From contig JAIUNZ010000011.1 in the NCBI GenBank assembly GCA_020161455.1, positions 1 through 64,000 on the forward strand: a stretch of DNA of 64,000 nucleotides, written 5' to 3'. The notes beneath the pieces were generated by a model. That model saw only the letters and a list, made by a program, of their open reading frames with translations, was not told the origin of the DNA and made no database searches. This document shows positions 47,862-57,283 of this stretch, one piece after another; the stretch's first letter is position 1, and each line of letters opens with the position of its first letter. The stretch comes from Bacteroidota bacterium (GTDB taxonomy: Bacteria; Bacteroidota; Bacteroidia; Flavobacteriales; Flavobacteriaceae). Made by a program: the position numbers and the translations under genes.

Positions 47862-48725
47862 ATGAAAAAACTCAAAATTATAGAGTGTCCACGCGATGCC
47901 ATGCAAGGTATTAAAGAATTTATTCCTACGGAGAAAAAAGTTGCCTATATTCAATCGCTACTTCGTGTTGGATTTGATACAATTGATTTTGGAAGTTTTG
48001 TTTCGCCCAAAGCTATTCCACAAATGACAGACACTGCCGAAGTTTTGGCTCAATTGGATTTGTCGGAAACAGAAAGCAAATTATTAGCCATAATTGCCAA
48101 TACTAAAGGTGCCGAATTGGCTGCTGCTCATTCTGAAATTCAGTATTTGGGTTTTCCCTTTTCTATTTCAGAGAATTTTCAAATGCGAAATACACACAAA
48201 ACCATTGCAGAAAGTTTGGTTACACTTCAGGAAATACTTGATATAGCTAAGAGCACCAACAAAGAAGTAGTTGCTTATCTCTCGATGGGTTTTGGAAATC
48301 CATATGGTGATATTTGGAACGTAGATATTGTAGCTCAATGGACAGAAAAATTAGCGAAAATGGGTGTTAAAATCCTTTCTCTTTCAGATACCATCGGTAG
48401 CTCAACACCAGATATTATTGACTATTTATACTCTAATTTAATTCCAAAATATCCTGATATTGAATTTGGAGCGCATCTTCACACTACGCCTGATAAATGG
48501 CATGAAAAAGTGGCTGCAGCATACAACGCAGGTTGCACACGATTTGATGGAGCAATTCAAGGTTTTGGTGGTTGCCCAATGGCAAAAGACGATTTAACAG
48601 GAAACATGCCTACCGAAAAACTCCTATCCTACTTCACAGCCGAAAAAGTAGCTACTAATTGTAGCGCTATGAGTTTTGAAAGTTCATATAACGAAGCGTT
48701 GAAGATTTTTACAAAATATCATTAA
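47862..48725 (+). CDS. Hydroxymethylglutaryl-CoA lyase
   Basis: 287 residues from ATG 47862 (MKKLKIIECPRDAMQG). Splits HMG-CoA to acetoacetate and acetyl-CoA in leucine breakdown. TIM barrel; ECPRDAMQG holds the catalytic Arg and metal Asp, GAHLHTTP the metal histidines, and GGCPMAKDDLTGNMPTE the signature cysteine loop. Divergent from the SatD operon. Confidence 0.93.
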   Translation: MKKLKIIECPRDAMQGIKEFIPTEKKVAYIQSLLRVGFDTIDFGSFVSPKAIPQMTDTAEVLAQLDLSETESKLLAIIANTKGAELAAAHSEIQYLGFPFSISENFQMRNTHKTIAESLVTLQEILDIAKSTNKEVVAYLSMGFGNPYGDIWNVDIVAQWTEKLAKMGVKILSLSDTIGSSTPDIIDYLYSNLIPKYPDIEFGAHLHTTPDKWHEKVAAAYNAGCTRFDGAIQGFGGCPMAKDDLTGNMPTEKLLSYFTAEKVATNCSAMSFESSYNEALKIFTKYH

Positions 48726-48785
48726 GAATTTCTAAGTCTTTAAACAAAATAAACACTTAAACCATTAAACTCTTAAACTTTTCAT

Positions 48786-48793
48786 TATATTTG
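48786..48793 (+). promoter_or_regulatory. -7 box of guaB
   Basis: TATATTTG, 30 bases before the guaB ATG. No TTG at the usual distance upstream; that part is TTAAAC-rich. Confidence 0.45.
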
Positions 48794-48823
48794 CATGCAA
48801 TTTAACTACAACTACAAATTGCA

Positions 48824-50296
48824 ATGAACGCACACACTTCTAAAATCGTTGGCGAAGGTTTAACCTATGACGACGTACTCTTAATTCCAAGTTATTCTGA
48901 AGTTTTACCACGCGAAGTAACTATTCAATCCAAATTTTCCAAAAATATTACTTTAAATGTACCGGTTGTATCCGCAGCTATGGATACGGTTACCGAAAGC
49001 GCAATGGCTATAGCAATGGCACAAGAAGGTGGAATTGGTGTTTTACACAAAAACATGACCATAGAACAACAAGCTGCCAAAGTTCGTAAAGTAAAACGTG
49101 CAGAAAGCGGAATGATTATCGATCCAGTAACATTGCCATTAACCGCAAAAGTTATTGATGCTAAAAATGCTATGAAAGAATTTGGTATTGGAGGAATTCC
49201 AATTGTAGATAAAAATCAAATTTTAAAAGGAATTGTTACAAATCGAGACCTTCGATTTGAAAAAAACCTTGAACGACCAATTGTTGAAGTAATGACCAAA
49301 AAGAAATTGGTTACTGTTGCCGAAGGAACATCATTACAACAAGCAGAAGTTGTGCTACAAGGTCATAAAATTGAAAAACTTCCTGTTGTAAATAAAGACT
49401 ATAAATTAGTTGGTTTAATTACTTTTAGAGATATTACAAAACTTACACAAAAGCCAATTGCTAATAAAGATACATTTGGAAGATTACGTGTAGCTGCTGC
49501 AATTGGTGTAACTGGCGACGCTATTGATAGAGCAACAGCATTGTATAACGCAGGAATTGATGCTATCGTTATTGACACCGCACACGGTCATACCAAAGGT
49601 GTTGTAGCTATATTAAAAGAAGTAAAAACAAAATTTCCAGATTTAGATGTTGTAGTTGGAAATATAGCCACGGCAGCTGCAGCAAAATATTTAGTTGAAA
49701 ATGGTGCCGATGCTGTTAAAGTTGGTATAGGACCAGGTTCAATATGCACTACAAGAGTTGTAGCTGGCGTTGGATTTCCACAATTTTCGGCTGTTTTAGA
49801 AGTAGCTGCAGCTTTAAAAGGAACTGGAATACCTGTAATTGCAGATGGTGGTGTTCGTTATACTGGAGATATTCCAAAAGCGATTGCTGCTGGTGCAAGT
49901 TCTGTAATGCTTGGTTCACTCTTGGCAGGAACAAAAGAATCGCCAGGAGAAACAATTATTTTTGAAGGACGAAAATTCAAATCCTATCGCGGAATGGGTT
50001 CTGTGGAAGCCATGCAAGAAGGTTCAAAAGACCGATATTTTCAAGATGTTGAAGATGATATTAAAAAATTAGTTCCCGAAGGCATTGTTGGTCGTGTGCC
50101 ATACAAAGGTGAATTAAACGAAAGTATGCAACAATTTATTGGTGGTCTTCGTGCTGGAATGGGTTATTGTGGAGCAAAAGATATTCCAACACTACAAGAA
50201 ACTGGTCAGTTTGTTCGAATTACCAATAGTGGTATCAAAGAAAGTCATCCACACAATGTAACGATTACTAAAGAAGCACCAAATTATTCTAGATAG
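48824..50296 (+). CDS. guaB: IMP dehydrogenase
   Basis: 490 residues, full length. First step of guanine nucleotide synthesis, IMP to XMP. N-terminal [21 protein letters not shown]; two CBS domains (about 95-205); catalytic loop [18 protein letters not shown] with the Cys nucleophile; flap [11 protein letters not shown]. The C-terminus ends as usual. Confidence 0.97.
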   Translation: MNAHTSKIVGEGLTYDDVLLIPSYSEVLPREVTIQSKFSKNITLNVPVVSAAMDTVTESAMAIAMAQEGGIGVLHKNMTIEQQAAKVRKVKRAESGMIIDPVTLPLTAKVIDAKNAMKEFGIGGIPIVDKNQILKGIVTNRDLRFEKNLERPIVEVMTKKKLVTVAEGTSLQQAEVVLQGHKIEKLPVVNKDYKLVGLITFRDITKLTQKPIANKDTFGRLRVAAAIGVTGDAIDRATALYNAGIDAIVIDTAHGHTKGVVAILKEVKTKFPDLDVVVGNIATAAAAKYLVENGADAVKVGIGPGSICTTRVVAGVGFPQFSAVLEVAAALKGTGIPVIADGGVRYTGDIPKAIAAGASSVMLGSLLAGTKESPGETIIFEGRKFKSYRGMGSVEAMQEGSKDRYFQDVEDDIKKLVPEGIVGRVPYKGELNESMQQFIGGLRAGMGYCGAKDIPTLQETGQFVRITNSGIKESHPHNVTITKEAPNYSR

Positions 50297-50306
50297 ACTA
50301 TTTTAG

Positions 50307-50354
50307 CACATAACTAGTCTGTAAACCCGATTGGATTTAAAGACTAGTTATGTG
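50307..50354. terminator. Long inverted repeat between guaB and the antiporter
   Basis: CACATAACTAGTCT (50307-50320) and AGACTAGTTATGTG (50341-50354), 14 perfect pairs around 20 bases. It sits between the two convergent genes and reaches into the last codons and stop of the antiporter gene. Bidirectional terminator likely, though without a strong T-run. Confidence 0.65.
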
Positions 50355-52578
50355 TCAATTCGTTTAAAAGTTTTTTGTTACCTACAATCCACAATATATC
50401 TCCATCCAATAATATTAAAGTTGATTCAGGATTTAAAAATCGATTTCCATTTCGTTCTATTCCTACAACCAATCCGCTAGTTTTTTCTCTAAGATTCGAT
50501 TCTCTAATACTTTTACCAATATAACTTTGATTTTTTAAGTTAATTTGTCTCAAAACAATATCAGGTTCTTTATAATCTGGTTTTTCTTCAGCTTCATTTT
50601 GGTCTAAAAATATTTTTAATTCTTTAACCTGATTGTCAGTTCCAATAACACCAATTTCATCAGCGGGAAAAATTCGTTCGTTTTTACTTGGTATGTTAAT
50701 TATAATATCTCCACGTTTGATGTATGCCACATTTATCCCTAAATTTTCTCGCAATTTTAATTCCTCTAAAGTTTTTCCAGAAATATTTGATTCTCTTGCA
50801 ATTTCGAAGGTTGCCATGTGTCCATCCCATGGTGTTAAGTCGCTTCTACTTCTTTTTGCTTTGGCTAATTCTCTACTGTTTAAATTTTTAATAAAACGCT
50901 CTTCAATTTTATAATATCGAGCCGTTAGTTTTTTTGGGAATAACCAAAATACCACCAAACAAATTATTAACGCTATAAATGCAATGACTGGCGAGAAAAA
51001 TACGTTTAGAAAAAAACCTAAAAACACTAATGTAAGTAGTGCTCGTAAAAATACCATCATTATTATCGGACCACGATATTTTCGCTCTTTCAATAATTCA
51101 TTTACTTGCACAATAGCAACTCTTCGCAAGGATAGCGCATATAAAAAAGGACTAATAATTATTAAAGTTATAAAAGCAACTATAATATGAGCAAACTTTG
51201 ACTCAGGTAACATTGGTATTAAGTAGTTTGATGAAATTAAAATTATAGAAACTATTATAGTCGAGTGAATAATAACTTGCACAAGGTAAGCTCTTAATAC
51301 AATTCGCCAATTGCTTTCAGAACGAATGGCTTGTGTATTTGCACTATATCGTTCTATTCTTTTTGTCCATCGTTTTGGTAAATGTTTAACTAAATAATCT
51401 GAAAAAGGTGTTGATAATTTCACCATAAAAGGTGTAGTAAAGGTCGTTATTGCTGACACCGCAACTATAATTGGGTATAAAAAATCACTAGTGACTTTTA
51501 ATGTAATTCCTAAAGTTGCAATGATAAAAGAAAACTCTCCAATTTGAGATAAACTCATTCCTGTTTGAACCGATTGTTTTAAAGGTTGACCAGACAATAA
51601 TGTTCCAACAGTTGACAAGAATGATTGTCCAATAATAACAACAAAGGTTAAAATTCCAACTGGAATAGCATATTTTACTAACATTTCAGGATCAATTAGC
51701 ATTCCAACAGATACAAAAAAAACAGCTCCAAATAAATCTTTTACAGGTTTTACTAAATGTTCAATATGTTCTGCTTGTGTGGTTTCTGCAATGATTGAAC
51801 CCATTATAAATGCACCTAAAGCTGGAGAAAAACCAACATTTGCAGCAAATAATACCATCAACAAACATAATGCTAATGAAACTATTAATAACATTTCATC
51901 GGTCAATAAATGCTTTGCTTTCTTTAACAATGTTGGGATGAAAAAAATTCCAACCACAAACCAAATTGTTAAAAAGAAAATTAACTTTAAGACCGATTGT
52001 AATAACTCAATTCCAGAAAATTGCTGACTAACAGCAACCGTTGATAGCAAGACCATCATTAAAATTGCCATAATGTCTTGAACTATTAATGCTCCAATTA
52101 CATTTCCAGCAAATTTTTGTGCTTTAACACCTAGTTCATCAAATGTTTTTATAATAATTGTTGTGGAAGAAATGGATAATATCACACCCAAAAACAAACT
52201 GTTCATCTTTCCCCAGTTCATCCAATGACCAACTAAATAGCCTAGTGCAACCATTCCAATAATCTGTGTTAAAGCGGTAATTGAAGCTGTGCCTCCAACT
52301 TTCATTAGTTTCTTAAAACTAAATTCCAATCCCAAACTGAACAAAAGGAAAATAACACCAATCTCTGCCCAAACAGAAACGCTGTTCATATCTTTAACCG
52401 TTGGGAAAAAATCGGATTGACTGCCCGCTAAAAAACCCGCTAAAAGATATCCTAAAACCAGAGGTTGTTTAAGCACTCGAAATATTAAGACAGCAATTGC
52501 AGCAGTGACTAGAATTAGTCCTAAGTCACTAATCAAATTAGGTAAATGAACTACTGAAGCAGCTAAAAATATTGGCAT
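50344..52578 (-). CDS. Cation:proton antiporter, CPA2 (KefB-like)
   Basis: 744 residues. About twelve membrane helices (residues 15-390) with GAFIMGSIIAETTQ and FFVSVGMLIDPE, then further helices, then two C-terminal RCK_C/TrkA-C-like domains (ISGKTLEELKLRENLGINV ... and YIGKSIRESNLREKTSGLVV). Exchanges K+ or Na+ for H+. No Rossmann RCK_N domain visible between, which is the usual form in this phylum. Confidence 0.9.
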   Translation of the reverse strand: MPIFLAASVVHLPNLISDLGLILVTAAIAVLIFRVLKQPLVLGYLLAGFLAGSQSDFFPTVKDMNSVSVWAEIGVIFLLFSLGLEFSFKKLMKVGGTASITALTQIIGMVALGYLVGHWMNWGKMNSLFLGVILSISSTTIIIKTFDELGVKAQKFAGNVIGALIVQDIMAILMMVLLSTVAVSQQFSGIELLQSVLKLIFFLTIWFVVGIFFIPTLLKKAKHLLTDEMLLIVSLALCLLMVLFAANVGFSPALGAFIMGSIIAETTQAEHIEHLVKPVKDLFGAVFFVSVGMLIDPEMLVKYAIPVGILTFVVIIGQSFLSTVGTLLSGQPLKQSVQTGMSLSQIGEFSFIIATLGITLKVTSDFLYPIIVAVSAITTFTTPFMVKLSTPFSDYLVKHLPKRWTKRIERYSANTQAIRSESNWRIVLRAYLVQVIIHSTIIVSIILISSNYLIPMLPESKFAHIIVAFITLIIISPFLYALSLRRVAIVQVNELLKERKYRGPIIMMVFLRALLTLVFLGFFLNVFFSPVIAFIALIICLVVFWLFPKKLTARYYKIEERFIKNLNSRELAKAKRSRSDLTPWDGHMATFEIARESNISGKTLEELKLRENLGINVAYIKRGDIIINIPSKNERIFPADEIGVIGTDNQVKELKIFLDQNEAEEKPDYKEPDIVLRQINLKNQSYIGKSIRESNLREKTSGLVVGIERNGNRFLNPESTLILLDGDILWIVGNKKLLNELTHN

Positions 52579-52681
52579 AAAAGTAATTTTTACTAAAATA
52601 GTAAACGTTATGAGTTAATCCAATACTATTCGTAAAATAATTAATAGGCTTGGTAGCAGTAAATTTATAAAAATTAAAATA

Positions 52682-54028
52682 TTATATCCCTAAATAATTA
52701 CTAGGTGTAATTTTTAATAATTCTGCCTTAATTTCATCTGAAACTTCTAATGTACTAATGAATTGGTGAATTGATTCTTGAGTAATAGAGGAATTTGTTC
52801 GTGTCAAACCTTTTAAAGCTTCATAAGGATTTGGATAAGCTTCTCGACGCAAAATTGTTTGGATAGCTTCGGCAACTACAGCCCAATTTTTCTCTAAATC
52901 TTCTGCAAATTTACTTTCGTTAATCAATAATTTATTTAATCCTTTCAAGGTAGCATCAAAAGCAATAATAGTATGTCCAATTGGAACTCCAATATTTCTC
53001 AAAACCGTACTATCAGTCAAATCACGTTGTAATCTTGAAATAGGAAGTTTGGCTGAAAGATGTTCAAAAATAGCATTTGCAATTCCTAAATTTCCTTCGG
53101 AATTCTCAAAATCAATTGGATTTACTTTATGTGGCATTGCCGAAGAACCTATTTCACCAGCTTTTATTTTTTGTTTAAAGTATTCCATCGAAACATACGT
53201 CCAAATATCTCTATCTAAATCAATTATTATCGTATTAATACGTTTTAATGCATCAAAAAACGCTGCAAAATGGTCGTAATGTTCTATTTGTGTCGTTGGG
53301 AACGAATGGTGTAATCCTAATGTTTCTTCGACAAACTGTGTTCCAAATTTTTTCCAATCGATGTTTGGATAAGCTACATGATGTGCATTATAATTTCCTG
53401 TAGCTCCGCCAAATTTTGCTGCAAATGGAATATTAAATAATTGACGCATTTGTTCTTCCAAACGTTCTACAAATACTAAAATTTCTTTTCCTAAACGTGT
53501 TGGTGATGCAGGTTGACCGTGAGTTCTAGCCAACATTGGAATGTCCTTCCACTCTATCGACAATTCTTTTAATTTTGCAATAACTCCAATTAAACTCGGC
53601 ATATACACGCTTTCAAAAGCTTCTTTAGTCGAAAGTGGTATGGAAGTATTATTAATGTCTTGTGAAGTTAACCCAAAGTGGATAAACTCTTTGTATTTTG
53701 ATAAACCTAAGATTTCAAATTTTTCTTTAATAAAATATTCTACAGCTTTTACGTCATGATTGGTAACTTTTTCGGTTTCTTTAATCCGAAGTGCATCATC
53801 AGTAGAGAATTCAGTATAAATTTTTCTCAAGGAATCAAAAGCAGTTGATTCGATGCCATTTAATTGAGGTAAATCAGCTTCACACAATGCAATGAAGTAT
53901 TCAATTTCTACTAAAACTCTATATTTTATAAGTGCTTCTTCTGAAAAAAAAGGTGCTAAACTTACTGTCTTTTTTCGATATCTTCCATCTATTGGAGAAA
54001 TGGCATTTAATGAAGTTATTTCTTGCAT
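52682..54028 (-). CDS. purB: Adenylosuccinate lyase
   Basis: 448 residues from ATG 54028 (MQEITSLNAISPIDGRY). The longer frame from TTG 54055 is within the -7 box and rejected. Cleaves SAICAR and adenylosuccinate in purine synthesis. TSQDINNTS-type substrate site, ARTHGQPASPT and the signature GSSAMPHKVNPIDFENSEG with the catalytic Ser. Confidence 0.97.
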   Translation of the reverse strand: MQEITSLNAISPIDGRYRKKTVSLAPFFSEEALIKYRVLVEIEYFIALCEADLPQLNGIESTAFDSLRKIYTEFSTDDALRIKETEKVTNHDVKAVEYFIKEKFEILGLSKYKEFIHFGLTSQDINNTSIPLSTKEAFESVYMPSLIGVIAKLKELSIEWKDIPMLARTHGQPASPTRLGKEILVFVERLEEQMRQLFNIPFAAKFGGATGNYNAHHVAYPNIDWKKFGTQFVEETLGLHHSFPTTQIEHYDHFAAFFDALKRINTIIIDLDRDIWTYVSMEYFKQKIKAGEIGSSAMPHKVNPIDFENSEGNLGIANAIFEHLSAKLPISRLQRDLTDSTVLRNIGVPIGHTIIAFDATLKGLNKLLINESKFAEDLEKNWAVVAEAIQTILRREAYPNPYEALKGLTRTNSSITQESIHQFISTLEVSDEIKAELLKITPSNYLGI

Positions 54029-54052
54029 TGTGTCTTGTGTGTTGTTGAAGTG

Positions 54053-54060
54053 CAAAAATA
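54053..54060 (-). promoter_or_regulatory. -7 box of purB
   Basis: TATTTTTG on the minus strand, 24 bases before the ATG at 54028. It overlaps the upstream TTG and so fixes the start. The -33 element is not clear. Confidence 0.5.
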
Positions 54061-54115
54061 GTTAAACCATTTTAGAAGAAAGAAAAAAGCGGAAAGATAT
54101 TTTGAGTAAATTTAT

Positions 54116-54769
54116 TTAAAAAGTGTTTTTGAAAACATTTTTCCAATTTGTAGCAACTACTGTTTTCATTTCTTCTAAATCAATTCCTTTGTAATTTGCT
54201 GCTAAAACATAAACTTCTTCAAGAGTTTCTTCAATCATGTCTGTTTCTAAAAAAAAACGATCATTGGGTATCGATTGAAATACTGTTTTCAATTCAGGAT
54301 TTCGTAATAAATATTTCCCAAAAGAAAGATAAAATCCATTATCCAAAAGCTGTTTGGCAACTTGTTCATTTTTTGAAAAACCGTGTAATACGACAGGAAC
54401 AGAAATTTTTAATCGTTTATTGAGTGCAATCAATTCATCATAGGCAGCAACTAGATGCAATAGTAATGGTTTTTTGAATTTTTCGGCCAATACAATTTGA
54501 TGTTCAAAAACTTCTAATTGCAATGCTATCGGAATCTCAATTCGTTTGTCTAAACCACATTCGCCCAAAGCTAGACATTCTGGTAAAGCTAACTTTTCTT
54601 CAATGGTTTTTAAATCTTGTTTTAATCGGTTTTCATCAATATGCCAAGGATGAATGCCAATGGAGTACTGTGGTATCGTATTGTCAAATTCCCAAGGATA
54701 TTGATTAACAAGCTCTACAACTTTGGGATTATTTGTAAAAGTATGTGTATGTAGATTGTAGTATTTCAT
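54116..54769 (-). CDS. TatD family metal-dependent hydrolase
   Basis: 217 residues, shorter than full TatD proteins (about 260). Metal-binding NLHTHTF near 5-11, GECGLDKR near 92-99, VLHGFSKN, and LETDM near 194-198. TatD proteins are 3'-5' exonucleases or other amidohydrolase-fold hydrolases. First base of its start overlaps the DUF1684 stop. Confidence 0.86.
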   Translation of the reverse strand: MKYYNLHTHTFTNNPKVVELVNQYPWEFDNTIPQYSIGIHPWHIDENRLKQDLKTIEEKLALPECLALGECGLDKRIEIPIALQLEVFEHQIVLAEKFKKPLLLHLVAAYDELIALNKRLKISVPVVLHGFSKNEQVAKQLLDNGFYLSFGKYLLRNPELKTVFQSIPNDRFFLETDMIEETLEEVYVLAANYKGIDLEEMKTVVATNWKNVFKNTF

Positions 54770-55368
54770 TATTCGTGAAATTTCTTAACACCAGCATTTA
54801 TTGCAATTTCTAAGTCGTTTTCTAAGGGAACTATTGGGCAAGAATAGTTATGATTATAAGCACAATAGGGATTGTAAGCTTTATTAAAATCTATTGTCCA
54901 AATATTTTCTTTTTGAATTCGCATATCAATATAACGTCCGCCAATGTAACTTTCTTTACCATTGGTTACATCTGAAAATGGCAAAAACAAATAATCTTCG
55001 TAATCTTTCTTTTTAATTAATTCTATATTTTGATAAACATTTAACACAAACGATTTTCCTTCTAATTCAAAGTGTAATTCTCCATATTTTTTATATTGTG
55101 GCAATCTAGTAGTAGAAGTTTTCATCTGAAATATCTTTTCATTTTTAGATTTTATAAAAGTTGCCAAAACAATATATTTTTCATCAATTGGAAAGAAATC
55201 TAAACCTTTAAATACGGCTAAATCTTCTTTGGTTAAAGGACTTTCGTTAACATCGGCATATTCTTTGTTCAAATTGTCTTGAAACTCTTTTGAAGCTTCA
55301 CTTTTTTTTTCTTGAGCCGAAAGAATACCTATGGAAAATACCAAAAATAATGTAAATAGATTTTTCAT
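54769..55368 (-). CDS. DUF1684 family protein
   Basis: 199 residues from ATG 55368 (MKNLFTLFLVFSIGILSAQEKK), a clean signal peptide; the longer frame from 55422 adds residues foreign to a secreted protein and covers the promoter. Family marks at the end: GGRYIDMRIQK ... IDFNKAYNPYCAYNHNYSCPIVPLEN. Periplasmic; function unknown. Co-transcribed with the TatD gene. Confidence 0.88.
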   Translation of the reverse strand: MKNLFTLFLVFSIGILSAQEKKSEASKEFQDNLNKEYADVNESPLTKEDLAVFKGLDFFPIDEKYIVLATFIKSKNEKIFQMKTSTTRLPQYKKYGELHFELEGKSFVLNVYQNIELIKKKDYEDYLFLPFSDVTNGKESYIGGRYIDMRIQKENIWTIDFNKAYNPYCAYNHNYSCPIVPLENDLEIAINAGVKKFHE

Positions 55369-55383
55369 TTGAAGTAATTTTAA

Positions 55384-55414
55384 CAAAAATACTTGAAAAC
55401 TTTCAAAGTCACAA
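55384..55414 (-). promoter_or_regulatory. Promoter of the DUF1684-TatD operon
   Basis: Minus strand TTG (55412-55414), 20-base spacer, TATTTTTG (55384-55391); full consensus, 15 bases before the ATG. Confidence 0.65.
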
Positions 55415-55427
55415 CGTTTCAAAGTTT

Positions 55428-55435
55428 TACCTTTG
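55428..55435 (+). promoter_or_regulatory. -7 box of the MFS gene
   Basis: TACCTTTG, 18 bases before the MFS start, back to back with the DUF1684 promoter. No clear -33 element. Confidence 0.45.
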
Positions 55436-55453
55436 CCACGATAATCAAAACCT

Positions 55454-56674
55454 ATGGTTAAAGCAGCTTTTTTTCGTTATATTGAAAATTACAAAGGTTT
55501 TTCTAGAGAAATTTGGATACTTACTTTGGTTACATTTATTAATCGAGCCGGAACGATGGTGCTGCCTTTTTTATCCAAATACCTTAAAGAAGATTTGCAT
55601 TTTTCGTATAGTCAAGTAGGCTGGATTATGGTTTGTTTTGGTTTAGGCTCTATGCTTGGTTCATGGCTTGGAGGAAAACTTTCAGACAAAATAGGTTTTT
55701 ATCGAATAATGATTTTTAGCCTTTTCACGAGCGGTTTAATGTTTTTTGGACTACAATTCATTACTAGCTTCGAAGGTTTATGCATCGCTATGTTTCTAAT
55801 AATGGTTGTTGCCGATATGTTTCGTCCTGCTATGTTTGTTTCGCTTGGAGCTTATGCAAAACCAGAAAATAGAACACGAGCCTTGACATTAGTACGTTTA
55901 GCAATCAACTTAGGATTTGCCGCAGGACCAGCTTTGGGTGGACTAATCATTATGAATATTGGTTATCAGGGTTTATTTTGGGCTGATGGTGGTACTTGCA
56001 TTTTGGCAATTATTATTTTTGCAATTTTAGTAAAAGAAAAAAAGAAATCTAAATTCATTGATAAAAAAGATCCTGATAATGTATTAACGCATTCAGTCTT
56101 TAAAGACAAACCCTTTTGGATTTTCCTTGGAACGTGCCTGATTACCGGAATATTATTTTTTCAATTATTCACTACTATTCCGCTCTATCACAAAGAACAA
56201 TTCAATTTAACCGAATTACAAACAGGTTTGCTATTAACTTTAAATGGTATTTTAGTGTTCTTTCTAGAAATGCCAATCGTTAGTTATATTGAGCGAAACA
56301 AAATCAACAAAGTCAAAATTGTTTGTTTAGGATGTTTTGCCATGGCAATAAGTTTGTTTCTTATGCTAATCAATTTTTGGGCAGGCATATTAATCATTAT
56401 GATGTTATTTATGACACTAGCCGAAATGTTTGCATTTCCTTTTTCCAATTCATTTGCTATGAGTCGTGCGCCAAAAGGTCACGAAGGCAGATATATGGCA
56501 ATTTTTACGATGAGTTTTAGTTTAGCGCATATTCTAAGCGCAAAAGTTGGAATGGAAATAATTGCTAATTGGGGTTATCAAGCTAATTGGCTTTTCATGG
56601 GTTTACTTGGGCTACTCGGAACAGGAATGTGTTATTGGGTTTTGAAACTAACCAACGCCGAGAAAAAAAATTAG
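55454..56674 (+). CDS. MFS transporter
   Basis: 406 residues, twelve helices. Loop 2-3 motif GGKLSDKIGFYR (GxxxDxxGRR type) near 76-87. Resembles the drug or peptide efflux branches of the superfamily; substrate unknown. No regulator is adjacent. Confidence 0.9.
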   Translation: MVKAAFFRYIENYKGFSREIWILTLVTFINRAGTMVLPFLSKYLKEDLHFSYSQVGWIMVCFGLGSMLGSWLGGKLSDKIGFYRIMIFSLFTSGLMFFGLQFITSFEGLCIAMFLIMVVADMFRPAMFVSLGAYAKPENRTRALTLVRLAINLGFAAGPALGGLIIMNIGYQGLFWADGGTCILAIIIFAILVKEKKKSKFIDKKDPDNVLTHSVFKDKPFWIFLGTCLITGILFFQLFTTIPLYHKEQFNLTELQTGLLLTLNGILVFFLEMPIVSYIERNKINKVKIVCLGCFAMAISLFLMLINFWAGILIIMMLFMTLAEMFAFPFSNSFAMSRAPKGHEGRYMAIFTMSFSLAHILSAKVGMEIIANWGYQANWLFMGLLGLLGTGMCYWVLKLTNAEKKN

Positions 56675-56828
56675 TTGCGGGTATTGATTTCGCATTTCAA
56701 GACTTTATACAGTTGTTATTTTTTAGTTTTACTTCAAAATAAATCCAAATACTAAATTTAACTATTACATACAAAATTTGTTTTTAACAACTAATATTCA
56801 ATGTGTTGATTTTTTTAATTTCATTCAA
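56675..56828. other. Intergenic stretch before the blaI operators
   Basis: AT-rich, no frame of useful length and no strong hairpin. Loose copies of the operator half-site (AACTAT, AACTAAT) at about 56758 and 56788. Confidence 0.4.
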
Positions 56829-56884
56829 AACTAAAAAATTAGTTAATTAACTATAAAAATAGTTTAGCAACTAAAAAAATAGTT
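56829..56884 (+). promoter_or_regulatory. Three phased BlaI-type operators
   Basis: AACTAAAAAATTAGTT (56829), AACTATAAAAATAGTT (56849) and AACTAAAAAAATAGTT (56869), each 16 bases with AACTA/TAGTT arms and starts exactly 20 bases apart. They cover the -33 region and reach the -7 box of the blaI gene, the expected place for repression by a BlaI dimer on each site. Confidence 0.78.
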
Positions 56885-56893
56885 GTATGTTTG
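56863..56893 (+). promoter_or_regulatory. blaI-M56 operon promoter
   Basis: TATGTTTG at 56886-56893 with a TTTAG-type -33 at 56863 (20-base spacer). The -33 region lies in the second operator and the third operator ends two bases before the -7 box. Confidence 0.55.
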
Positions 56894-56922
56894 CTTTGTT
56901 GTATTAAACAAAAACAATCATC

Positions 56923-57282
56923 ATGCAAAAATTAACGAACAAGGAAGAAGAAATCATGCAAATTTTATGGAAGCTCAAAAAAGCATTTGTAAAAGAAGTA
57001 TTAGCAGAAATTGAAGACGACAAGCCGCACTATAACACACTTTCGACTATTATTAGAAATCTGGAAGAAAAAGGATTTGTGGCTTACAACGCCTTTGGAA
57101 ATACGCACCAATATTATCCAATTGTAAAAATGGAAGACTATAGAAAGCGTTTTATGAATACAGCTATCGAAACGTATTTCAATAATTCCTACAAAAGCAT
57201 GGTGTCTTTTTTTGCAGAAGAAGAAAAAATCTCAGCCGATGAATTACGTGAAATTTTGGACATCATCGAAAAAAAGAAATAA
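56923..57282 (+). CDS. BlaI/MecI/CopY family repressor
   Basis: 119 residues. N-terminal winged helix: LTNKEEEIMQILWKLKKAFVKEVLAEI, then HYNTLSTIIRNLEEKGFVAY, and a C-terminal dimer helix pair. Represses its own operon and is removed by proteolysis when the membrane partner senses a signal. Followed after one base by the M56 gene. Confidence 0.93.
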   Translation: MQKLTNKEEEIMQILWKLKKAFVKEVLAEIEDDKPHYNTLSTIIRNLEEKGFVAYNAFGNTHQYYPIVKMEDYRKRFMNTAIETYFNNSYKSMVSFFAEEEKISADELREILDIIEKKK

Positions 57283-57283
57283 G

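Noticed and set aside
49744-49965. Two frames of about 70 residues inside guaB
   Set aside because: Low-complexity (Cys/Ser/Trp or Leu/Gln rich) readings of the other frames of guaB.
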